A stretch of 53,041 nucleotides of DNA, taken from contig JAIKZF010000099.1 in the NCBI GenBank assembly GCA_024682455.1, forward strand, positions 1-53,041, in the 5' to 3' direction. The translations under genes were made by a program, and so were the position numbers. Positions 16,483-25,074 of this stretch are shown here, piece by piece (positions within the stretch are counted from its first letter, which is position 1; each line of letters begins with the position of its first letter). The stretch is from Ruminiclostridium sp. Lineage in GTDB: Bacteria > Bacillota > Clostridia > Oscillospirales > Ruminococcaceae. Below the pieces are notes generated by a model. It worked only from the letters and a program-made list of their open reading frames with translations, did not search any database and had not been told where the DNA came from.

Positions 16483-17829
16483 TTACTTTGCTTCCTTCAG
16501 AGAATCTTCGAGATCCTTGAGAGCCGCGAGAAGCGTCGCGTCATCGGCATCGGCATACTTGCCGCTGTTGATGTCCGTACCGAACGCCTGTGTGAGATCC
16601 CAGTAAGCCTGAGGATACTGCCCCTGACCTACGCAGAAAGCAAGCTGCTCGCCGAGAGCCGCAAGAGCCTCGTTAGCCTGTACAGCGTCGGACTTCTGAG
16701 CGTTCAGGTTGGACGGACCCCAGCCCTTAGCTTCAAATCTTGCCATCTGCATCTCTTCGGATGTGATGTAGTCTGCTACGAGGTGGCAGAATGTAAGCTT
16801 GTCGGAATCTGTCTGAGGCTTAACACCAACGAGTTTGAAGCCGCCGAAGCCGCTCATCTGGAAAGTCTGGCCGTCAACTGTGAATGTAGGCATCTTGGCT
16901 GCGCCGAAGTTTTCGCCGAGGTAGTCCTTAACGGTAGCGTAATCCCATGTACCGGATACAAGAGCGCCTGCTGTGCCGCCCTCGGGGTTGAAGAGAGCCG
17001 CAGCGCCGTCGGGAGACTGCTCATAGCCCTTGCCCTTGCTCTTTGCCATTTCAACCATAGCCTTCATTGCTGCGAGACCCTTTTCGCTGCTGTAATCGCA
17101 TACACAGCCTGTTACAAGACCTTCTGTGTCGTAATTGTAATAGCACTCTGCGCCTGTACCGAAGAAGAACGCAACATCATACCAGCCGGACTGTATATCC
17201 ATATACATATTCTTGCCTGCTGCCGCGCACTGTTCGATAACGCCCTGCAGTGTGGACGGGTCGGTAACGACGGACTTGTCATAGTAGAGGAAGTAGCCGT
17301 TATCCGATGTCTCCGGATAAGCGTAGATGTCGCCGTTGAGCGTTACGGCGCCGACAGAGCCCGCGTCGTTGTTGGTGGTTACATTGGTGAGGAACACTCC
17401 GCCGGGCTTGGAGAGAGCGCCAGCCGCAACAAGTCTTGCAAGCTGATCCTGTGCGAAGCCGAATACATCTGCGCCCGCCTCAACGTCTGTGAGCATCTGG
17501 GTAGTAGCGTCACCTTCGCCCATAGCCGATACGGTGATGGTGTACTTGCCGTTCCATTCAGCCTGACCCGCGAGCCAGTTGTTGAGGTTGGTCTGAGTGA
17601 GCTCAACTACCTCATCGGGCGCCCATACGGTAATAGTCTGCTTGTCTGCGGAAGCGGTCGGTGCCGGAGCAGCCGTAGTATCCGCCGGAGCCGCCGCAGC
17701 TGTTGTGTCGGCAGGCTTGGCAGCAGCAGCCGTTGTCGTGGAAGCTGTTGAACCGCCGGAGCAGGCGCCCGCGGTCGCGATAAGTGATAATGCGAGCATT
17801 ATCGGAAGAGTTTTCTTTGCTGTTTTCAT
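16483..17829 (-). CDS. ganS: Galacto-oligosaccharide-binding lipoprotein
   Basis: A 448-residue family-1 extracellular solute-binding protein. A basic N-terminus and hydrophobic helix end in the lipobox TAGAC, with Cys23 as the lipidated residue. A Thr/Ala/Pro-rich linker (about 24-62) tethers the binding domain to the membrane. The mature part shows the MalE/CycB fold features, including ITVWAPDEVVELTQTNLNNW near its start and ADVFGFAQDQLARLVAAG. AGGAGGT six bases before ATG 17829 is a strong RBS. It is between the surface galactanase and the permeases, so it should capture galacto-oligosaccharides released by GanB. The Bacillus equivalent is GanS (formerly CycB); ligand choice is inferred from the locus. 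Confidence 0.92.
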   Translation of the reverse strand: MKTAKKTLPIMLALSLIATAGACSGGSTASTTTAAAAKPADTTAAAAPADTTAAPAPTASADKQTITVWAPDEVVELTQTNLNNWLAGQAEWNGKYTITVSAMGEGDATTQMLTDVEAGADVFGFAQDQLARLVAAGALSKPGGVFLTNVTTNNDAGSVGAVTLNGDIYAYPETSDNGYFLYYDKSVVTDPSTLQGVIEQCAAAGKNMYMDIQSGWYDVAFFFGTGAECYYNYDTEGLVTGCVCDYSSEKGLAAMKAMVEMAKSKGKGYEQSPDGAAALFNPEGGTAGALVSGTWDYATVKDYLGENFGAAKMPTFTVDGQTFQMSGFGGFKLVGVKPQTDSDKLTFCHLVADYITSEEMQMARFEAKGWGPSNLNAQKSDAVQANEALAALGEQLAFCVGQGQYPQAYWDLTQAFGTDINSGKYADADDATLLAALKDLEDSLKEAK

Positions 17830-17855
17830 TTAGTGACCTCCTGATTTGATTCTTT

Positions 17856-17877
17856 ACGGCATTATGCCGTATTTTTT
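17856..17877 (+). terminator. Plus-strand terminator-like hairpin opposite the ganS leader
   Basis: ACGGCAT (17856-17862) and ATGCCGT (17864-17870) form a 7-bp stem followed by six T residues at 17872-17877 on the plus strand. It would stop antisense transcription entering the locus, or it acts as a structured leader of ganS on the minus strand. Confidence 0.4.
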
Positions 17878-17884
17878 ACTGTTT

Positions 17885-17913
17885 TATATATCAAACGAGC
17901 TACGCTCGTTCAA
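17885..17913 (-). promoter_or_regulatory. Possible secondary promoter for ganS
   Basis: On the minus strand TTGAAC, a 17-nt spacer and TATATA with TG one base before the -10. The spacer contains the inverted repeat AACGAGC-TAC-GCTCGTT (17894-17910), which could be a regulator site or just a dispersed repeat. It would allow ganS expression without ganB. Confidence 0.4.
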
Positions 17914-17926
17914 TAACGGGTCTCCG

Positions 17927-17976
17927 GACTGCGAGGCAGTCAGCCGCTTTTCATTCTCTCCCCGCGTTTCCGCGGG
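17927..17976. repeat. Pair of small hairpins in the ganB-ganS gap
   Basis: GACTGC-GAG-GCAGTC (17927-17941) and CCCGCG-TTTC-CGCGGG (17961-17976) are perfect 6-bp stems. They lie in the 215-bp gap between the galactanase and the binding-protein gene. No T-run follows either on the minus strand, so read-through from ganB to ganS is plausible. Confidence 0.5.
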
Positions 17977-18044
17977 AAGGGAACGATCGGCTTTTGGAGA
18001 AATTATGAAGAATTAGAGTTCCTGAGTTATCATTCCGGGGAGTA

Positions 18045-20099
<2,055 letters not shown>

Positions 20100-20140
20100 T
20101 TATCTCCTGTCGGGGCGCTGATGCGCGGTTCTGCTGTAAT

Positions 20141-20401
20141 GCAGTATCTGACGGCTGCGAGGCAGAGGACCCGCCCGCTTGTCTGCGGTAACATACGGTT
20201 TGGGGGCGCAGGCTCTGCGCTGTTCAATTCCCGCCTGTCGCAGTATATAACGGCTGCGAGGCAGATGACCAGCCCGTTTCTCTGCGGTAAAATACGGGTT
20301 GGGTGCGCAGGCTCTGCGCTGTTCAATTCCCGCCTGTCGCGGTATATAACGGCTGCGAGGCAGATGACCTGCCCGCTTGTCTGCGGTAACAGACGGATCG
20401 G
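20141..20401. repeat. 99-bp tandem repeat in the ganB leader
   Basis: The phrase CGGCTGCGAGGCAGA recurs at 20152, 20251 and 20350, an exact 99-bp period. There are two full units (20152-20250, 20251-20349), a partial third to about 20401 and a short partial on the left. Units are about 90% alike, the second half (CAGGCTCTGCGCTGTTCAATTC) being identical. The array fills most of the 340-nt untranslated leader between the promoter and ganB. The unit length is a multiple of three, so frames stay open on both strands, but no convincing start or RBS supports a protein. Confidence 0.85.
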
Positions 20402-20421
20402 GAGCGGCGGCTCGCCGCCGC

Positions 20422-20433
20422 GCAATCGGTTGC
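20422..20433 (-). promoter_or_regulatory. Putative LacI-family (GanR) operator
   Basis: GCAATCGGTTGC is a palindrome with four perfect arm bases and the central CG typical of LacI/GalR operators (GCAAnCGnTTGC). It lies about 11 bases downstream of the -10 at 20444-20449, so a bound repressor would block transcription of the galactan locus. GanR is encoded in the same locus. Confidence 0.65.
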
Positions 20434-20443
20434 TCACAAATTC

Positions 20444-20472
20444 ATAATATCACAAACATTTAATTGTGTCAA
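20444..20472 (-). promoter_or_regulatory. Main promoter of the galactan locus
   Basis: Minus-strand TTGACA (20472-20467), 17-nt spacer, TATTAT (20449-20444), with TG one base before the -10. It is close to consensus. The predicted start is near 20437, immediately before the LacI-type palindrome, giving a leader of about 340 nt. Confidence 0.85.
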
Positions 20473-20543
20473 TTCACATTTTTTATAAATATATGGTGAC
20501 ATTTTCGACACTTATGACAAACGTGCGGACAAACAATTGCGCA

Positions 20544-20583
20544 AAAAAGTACCCCTCGGCGCGCAATTTTGCGCTCCGAGGGG
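20544..20583 (-). terminator. Terminator of the DUF58/DUF4129 unit
   Basis: CCCCTCGG (20552-20559) pairs with CCGAGGGG (20576-20583), enclosing a second stem GCGCAA/TTGCGC. On the minus strand it is followed by TACTTTTTT. It ends transcription from 20593 and insulates the galactan promoter. Confidence 0.85.
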
Positions 20584-20592
20584 CTGATATGC

Positions 20593-21864
20593 TTATCTCG
20601 AATGTCCTGTAAAGCCGTCAATCTTCTCCAGATCTCCGCTGTCCGGTATCCTGCCGCCGTAGCGGACTCCGTCATAAATTTCCGCGATCTCGGTCATCCT
20701 TTCTTTCCCGAAATAGTCCGCGCCGCGCTCAGCCTGCATCGAGACCGTGTCCGCGGGCGTGAGCCGCCTGTTGACCTCAAGTATCCGCAGCAGCAGTATG
20801 CGGTACCCGAAGCGGAACTTCTTCACGGGATCCCTTTCGGAGGCGTACTTCTTGCGCACGGCGTAGATGCTGTCGGGTTCGCGGCGGCGGTGCTTTGAGC
20901 TGTAATTCTCGAACACGTCTATAAAGTCCGGGCGCTCCGATTCCTCCGGGTGCCCGCTGAACAGATTTCCGAGAAACGCGAAAAACGCCTTTATCCCCTT
21001 GAATATCTTCTCGCGGAATATTATCGCGAGTACGACGAGTATCACGACCACGAGAGCCTCAAAAATGTAGGTCAGACCGGACTCCGCGTAGCTCATCTGC
21101 CCGGGCTCGGCCTGCTCGCCGATCTGTATCTCCATATACTCCGCGGTAAACAGCGACGCGATGAACATAGAGACCTTCATGAACAGTATGCCGATCTGCT
21201 CCAGCAGCCACGCCAGCGGCTTCCTGAAGACCAGCAGCACCAGAGCCGTCACCGTAAAACCGAGTATCAGCGCGGCATTGTAGCCCGCAAGCCCCTTCGG
21301 GAGCGCGGTGCGGGTCTCGCGGCGCATATTGGCGCGCTCGAATATGCCGCTCTGGTTCACCAGCAGAGCCGCGGCGACAAACTCCGCGGCAAACGCCGCC
21401 ACTATCGTGTCGGCGGCTGTCTCGTTTATCGTTTCCCGGGCAGCCACCCTCGCGAAAATGTAGCAGCCCACGGTCAGCGCGATGTAAAACGCGAACGACG
21501 ACAGCGGGAACATATCGGCAAAGTTCTTGTACCCGGCTCGCTCGCCGAGGAAGTACATGAACACGCACAGCACCCCGAACGCAAAGACCGTCACCCCGTC
21601 CCCGCCTATGGTCAGCGACAGGAAGCCCGCTCCCCACGTCAGCACTCCCAGCACGCGGAACAGTATGCGCAGCTTCGGGCGCTTCTTCGCCGGGAATGTC
21701 GTCAGAAAGCCGAGCAGCGATACCACGGCTCCGATGCCGTAGTAGTACAGCAGCCGCAGGGCGCTGATATTGCCGTAGGTGTTGATGTCACAGCTGAAAA
21801 TGAACGGGAACACCACCGCCGCGAATGCCGCGACAGCAAGCGCCTTGAGTATCGCGCCTTTCAC
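20593..21864 (-). CDS. Polytopic membrane protein with DUF4129-like C-terminus
   Basis: A 423-residue membrane protein from GTG 21864, which has GGGAGG eight bases upstream; an earlier in-frame GTG overlaps that RBS. About nine hydrophobic helices occupy the first 305 residues. The last 120 residues are cytoplasmic, charged and helical (DPVKKFRFGYRILLLRILEVNRRLTPADTV spans this region), resembling the DUF4129 tail of transglutaminase-type TgpA proteins. No transglutaminase core is present. It follows the DUF58 gene by 15 bp and is the third gene of a MoxR-DUF58-membrane protein module. Such modules are linked to envelope protein maturation or secretion. The exact function is unknown. Confidence 0.6.
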   Translation of the reverse strand: MKGAILKALAVAAFAAVVFPFIFSCDINTYGNISALRLLYYYGIGAVVSLLGFLTTFPAKKRPKLRILFRVLGVLTWGAGFLSLTIGGDGVTVFAFGVLCVFMYFLGERAGYKNFADMFPLSSFAFYIALTVGCYIFARVAARETINETAADTIVAAFAAEFVAAALLVNQSGIFERANMRRETRTALPKGLAGYNAALILGFTVTALVLLVFRKPLAWLLEQIGILFMKVSMFIASLFTAEYMEIQIGEQAEPGQMSYAESGLTYIFEALVVVILVVLAIIFREKIFKGIKAFFAFLGNLFSGHPEESERPDFIDVFENYSSKHRRREPDSIYAVRKKYASERDPVKKFRFGYRILLLRILEVNRRLTPADTVSMQAERGADYFGKERMTEIAEIYDGVRYGGRIPDSGDLEKIDGFTGHSR

Positions 21865-21879
21865 GGCGGTCACCTCCCT

Positions 21880-23004
21880 TTACCGGTCGTTCATGAAGTA
21901 GTATCTGTTGACTCTGCCGACCCGGATAATACGCGGGTCGTTCACGGAGTCGTCGTTGCAGTAGAATATGACGTTCTTGCCGCGGCGCCTGAGCACCGAG
22001 GCATAGTCAGCCATGGCGTCGTCGATGTAGGCGGTGATGATGAAGATATCGGTGCGGTCTTTCAGGAACTGCCCGTTCGCCTCCATATCCCGCAGGAACC
22101 AGCCGAATTCAAGCCAGCAGGTATTCTCTATCTGCGCCAGCTCACGGAGAAGGCGCATATAGTCCTCCCTGTCGCTGCCGCCTCTCGCGTGTACGCCTCC
22201 GGAGCCGTTGGTGTAGAAATCCGTGTCCACGGAGTTCGCGGCAAGCATATCGAAGATGAACGCCGCCGCCTTGATGTAGGTCTCGATATCGCCGACTATC
22301 AGCGGGCGGGTATCTCCTATCGGGCTCTTCTGCATATTCATTATCACCGCCGCGCGATTCAGCGTGGTGTAGTCGTTGTTGAACACCATGAGCTGCGCTG
22401 TACGGGCGGTGCTGTTCCAGTGAATACGGTTCATGGGCTCTCTGCCGGTGTACTCGCGCGCTCCGGATATCAGGAACGGGTCGTCGCAGATGAAGCGGCG
22501 CGCCGTCATCTCACCGTAGAGCTCCTCCTGCGAAAGCTCTCCCTCGCGCAGCTCATACGGCGAGGGCAGTATGCGGATAGTCTCGTTCACATCGAGCTTC
22601 CTGGAGACGGTAACGAGCCCGAACAGGTCGCTGCCTACCATATTGGCGCTTTCGAGGGTGAAATTGCCGCGTTTGAGGGCTGTGACAGTCCTTGTGCGCG
22701 TGCATTTCTGCCTCGGGCGCAGCGAAAATACGCTCGGCACAAAGCGCGTATCCGAGCCGCGCGCAGCCTGAGTACCCGAAAATTCCAGCCAGCGGCTCGT
22801 ATTGAGCTCGGTCTTTACCCACGGCACGGGCAGCCGCTTGTCGTTGATTATCTCCTCGACGATCTCGAACGTGTCGCCCTCCATAGCCTCCGACCTGCTG
22901 AAACGCACGGTGTAGGTGACGTTTTTCAGCACAAGACGCAGGAATATCTGCTGCTCGGCGATTATGACTATGCCCGCCAGTATCAGTATCGCAAGTATCT
23001 CCAA
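21880..23004 (-). CDS. DUF58 domain protein (module 1)
   Basis: A membrane-anchored DUF58 protein of about 374 residues. The N-terminal hydrophobic helix (LAILILAGIVIIAE) precedes a beta-rich region. The DUF58 core RDYTGREPMNRIHWNSTAR-like segment reads EYTGREPMNRIHWNSTAR here, followed by a von Willebrand factor A-like fold (IFIITAYIDD). No ATG is available. TTG 23004 has a G-rich stretch seven bases upstream and was chosen; TTG 23022 would add six residues. It follows the MoxR gene directly. DUF58 proteins work with MoxR ATPases as chaperone-like partners for envelope or metal-insertion processes. Confidence 0.8.
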   Translation of the reverse strand: MEILAILILAGIVIIAEQQIFLRLVLKNVTYTVRFSRSEAMEGDTFEIVEEIINDKRLPVPWVKTELNTSRWLEFSGTQAARGSDTRFVPSVFSLRPRQKCTRTRTVTALKRGNFTLESANMVGSDLFGLVTVSRKLDVNETIRILPSPYELREGELSQEELYGEMTARRFICDDPFLISGAREYTGREPMNRIHWNSTARTAQLMVFNNDYTTLNRAAVIMNMQKSPIGDTRPLIVGDIETYIKAAAFIFDMLAANSVDTDFYTNGSGGVHARGGSDREDYMRLLRELAQIENTCWLEFGWFLRDMEANGQFLKDRTDIFIITAYIDDAMADYASVLRRRGKNVIFYCNDDSVNDPRIIRVGRVNRYYFMNDR

Positions 23005-23036
23005 AAACGCACCCCCCCGCAAAATGCTCAGCCGTG

Positions 23037-23981
23037 TCAGAACTGCTCGGTAGGCACAGGCGTATCGTCGAGTATCTGCTTCACTACCTCGTCGGCGGTG
23101 CTGCTCTTACGGCTGACCGCGTACTCCTTGCAGATGAGCCTGTGCGGTATGACATAGGGAGCGACAGCCTTGATATGGTCGGGCGTGACGAAGGGGCTGC
23201 CGCCCAGCGCAGCGTATGCCTGCGCCATGCGCTTCATCGCCAGCAGTCCGCGGGGACTGAGTCCGAGGCGCACCTTCTCGTTCCTGCGGGTCGCCTCGCC
23301 GATCTCGCAGATATATTCCGCCGAAGCCTCACCGAGCTTCACGTTCAGGGCTTCATGCGAAGCCGCGGCGATGTCCTCCTTTGTCAGCACCGCGCCTATG
23401 CTCTCGATAGGGTGGCGCTCGCCGATAGCGGCAAGCATCTCCAGCTCGCTCCTTCTCGGGCTGTAGCCGAGGTGCAGACGAACGATGAAGCGGTCGAGCT
23501 GCGCCTCCGGAAGAGGGTACGTCCCGGCGGTCTCAACGGGGTTCTGGGTCGCTATTACAAAGAACGGGGCTTCGAGCCTGTACGTCTCGCCGTCAACGGT
23601 GGTCTGCTTCTCCTCCATGCACTCCAGAAGCGCCGACTGGGTGCGCGGAGTCGCGCGGTTGATCTCGTCGGCGAGCAGCACGTTCGTGAACACCGAGCCC
23701 CTGCGGAAAACGAACTCCTGCGTCTTCATATTGAAGAAGTTAATGCCCGTGATATCCGAGGGCAGCAGATCGGGCGTGAACTGGATCCGTCTGAACTCAC
23801 AGTCCAGCGACTTCGCCGCCGCGCGCGCGAGCATGGTCTTTCCCGTGCCCGGAACGTCCTCCAGCAGCACGTGGCCTCCTGCGAGCAGAGCCGCCGTTAT
23901 CACGCGTATCTCGGCGCTCTTGCCCATTATTACCTTTGAGATATTGTCGTTCAGTATTTTCCCGAATTCCTGTGCGGTCAT
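23037..23981 (-). CDS. MoxR-family AAA+ ATPase (module 1)
   Basis: A 314-residue cytoplasmic AAA+ ATPase of the MoxR family. Walker A is EDVPGTGKT (Gly45 to Thr49), Walker B is [20 protein letters not shown], sensor 1 is [14 protein letters not shown], and the C-terminal lid contains [17 protein letters not shown]. MoxR proteins act as chaperones that remodel substrates together with DUF58/VWA proteins. GGAGA precedes ATG 23981, and the upstream gap holds a terminator for the DHH gene. No clear promoter was seen, so it may depend on read-through. It is a paralogue of the protein at 29052, sharing the TQNE/PV, DRF and SPR motifs. Confidence 0.92.
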   Translation of the reverse strand: MTAQEFGKILNDNISKVIMGKSAEIRVITAALLAGGHVLLEDVPGTGKTMLARAAAKSLDCEFRRIQFTPDLLPSDITGINFFNMKTQEFVFRRGSVFTNVLLADEINRATPRTQSALLECMEEKQTTVDGETYRLEAPFFVIATQNPVETAGTYPLPEAQLDRFIVRLHLGYSPRRSELEMLAAIGERHPIESIGAVLTKEDIAAASHEALNVKLGEASAEYICEIGEATRRNEKVRLGLSPRGLLAMKRMAQAYAALGGSPFVTPDHIKAVAPYVIPHRLICKEYAVSRKSSTADEVVKQILDDTPVPTEQF

Positions 23982-23997
23982 ATTGTCTCCTTTAAAA

Positions 23998-24024
23998 ATT
24001 ACCCCGCAGGTTTTGCGGGGTAAT
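23998..24024 (-). terminator. Terminator after the DHH phosphoesterase gene
   Basis: An 11-bp stem (ATTACCCCGCA, 23998-24008; TGCGGGGTAAT, 24014-24024) with a five-base loop, followed on the minus strand by TTTTTAAA. The SD of the next gene (module-1 MoxR) follows at once. Confidence 0.88.
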
Positions 24025-24059
24025 CGTCATGTATTGGTTTTACCGCGGCAGCAGACGGC

Positions 24060-24995
24060 TTACTTGTTTTCGCCGTAATACTTGTCGTAGTTCACAAGCT
24101 CGTCGAGCATCTTGTCGAGCTTCTCGGGCAGCTCCTCGTCCTTGAACTGGCAGGTGCCGACCTTGCGGTGTCCGCCGCCGCCGTATTTCAGCATAAGGCT
24201 GCCGACGTCGACGTGGCTGGTCTTGTTCATCACGGAATAGCCCACAGCGGCCGAGCAGCCCAGACCGCCCTTGCCGGTCACTATCCACGCGGAAATGTTC
24301 TGCTCGGGATAGAGGCTGTAGATCATGAAGCGGTTGCCGGTATAGATCGGGTCAACGCCGCGCAGGTCGGTGATTATGACATCGCCCTTTATCACGGTGT
24401 GCTCATGCACCATCTTCTTGAACAGCTCGCTCTGCTCGTTGTATACCTTTATGCGCTCCTGGATGTCGGGCATATCGAGTATCTCCTGCGTCGTCATGCT
24501 GCGGCAGCAGGTGAGCAGCTTCTCCATGAGCTGATAATTGCTTATTGTGAAATTTCTGAATCTTCCGAGACCCGTTCTGGGATCCATAAGGAAGCCCACG
24601 AGTATCCAGCCCTTGGGGTTGAGCACCTCGTCAACGGTCAGGTTGCCGCTGTCCACCTTATCGACAGCCTCCATGAGGTCGTCGAACTGCGGGAAGCGCT
24701 CTTTTCCGCCGTAGTACTCATAGATGATCCTGGCGCAGCTCGGGGTTATGCGGCTCTCGCCCTTGTACTTGCCCTTGAGCTGCTGACGCTCGAATTCGCT
24801 GGAATGGTGATCGAACCACAGTCCGCAGCCCTCAACGAACGGTACGTTCGCGAGAACGTCGTTCTCGGTGACCGGAACGAGCCCGTCCTGTATATCCTTC
24901 GGGTGCTTGAACGTAAATGTATCAATTATGCCCGCCTCGTAGAGCAGCGCTCCGCACGCGAGTCCGTCAAAGTCTGAACGAGTTATAAGATTCAT
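24060..24995 (-). CDS. DHH-family phosphoesterase
   Basis: A 311-residue cytoplasmic enzyme of the DHH superfamily, metal-dependent phosphodiesterases that include oligoribonucleases, cyclic-dinucleotide phosphodiesterases and RecJ-like nucleases. The first motif SDFDGLACGALL (Asp8, Asp10) is at the N-terminus. The namesake motif appears as WFDHHSSEFER, and the C-terminal DHHA1 substrate loop is YGGGGHRKVGTCQF. Substrate cannot be told from sequence; NrnB-like nanoRNase or cyclic-nucleotide hydrolysis are likely options. It is a single-gene unit with its own promoter (25039-25067) and terminator, lying between two MoxR modules. GGGGG precedes ATG 24995. Confidence 0.88.
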   Translation of the reverse strand: MNLITRSDFDGLACGALLYEAGIIDTFTFKHPKDIQDGLVPVTENDVLANVPFVEGCGLWFDHHSSEFERQQLKGKYKGESRITPSCARIIYEYYGGKERFPQFDDLMEAVDKVDSGNLTVDEVLNPKGWILVGFLMDPRTGLGRFRNFTISNYQLMEKLLTCCRSMTTQEILDMPDIQERIKVYNEQSELFKKMVHEHTVIKGDVIITDLRGVDPIYTGNRFMIYSLYPEQNISAWIVTGKGGLGCSAAVGYSVMNKTSHVDVGSLMLKYGGGGHRKVGTCQFKDEELPEKLDKMLDELVNYDKYYGENK

Positions 24996-25038
24996 AGAAC
25001 ATTTCCCCCATATCTTCGATAATAAAACTTATAAAACC

Positions 25039-25067
25039 ATTATATCAAAAAGTGAAAAATTTTGCAA
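25039..25067 (-). promoter_or_regulatory. Promoter of the DHH phosphoesterase gene
   Basis: Minus-strand TTGCAA (25067-25062), 17-nt spacer, TATAAT (25044-25039) with TG one base before the -10. Confidence 0.8.
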
Positions 25068-25074
25068 CAGTTTT

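Noticed and set aside
20141-20401. CRISPR array
   Set aside because: The units are 99 bp and contiguous without unique spacers, and no cas genes are present.
20950-23157. 735-residue open frame on the plus strand across two genes
   Set aside because: It runs antisense to the DUF4129-like and DUF58 genes; its His/Arg-rich composition and lack of an RBS are typical of GC-rich codon-bias shadows. Similar long shadows at 25531-27201, 27762-30056, 15197-16267 and 6689-8074 were discarded for the same reason.
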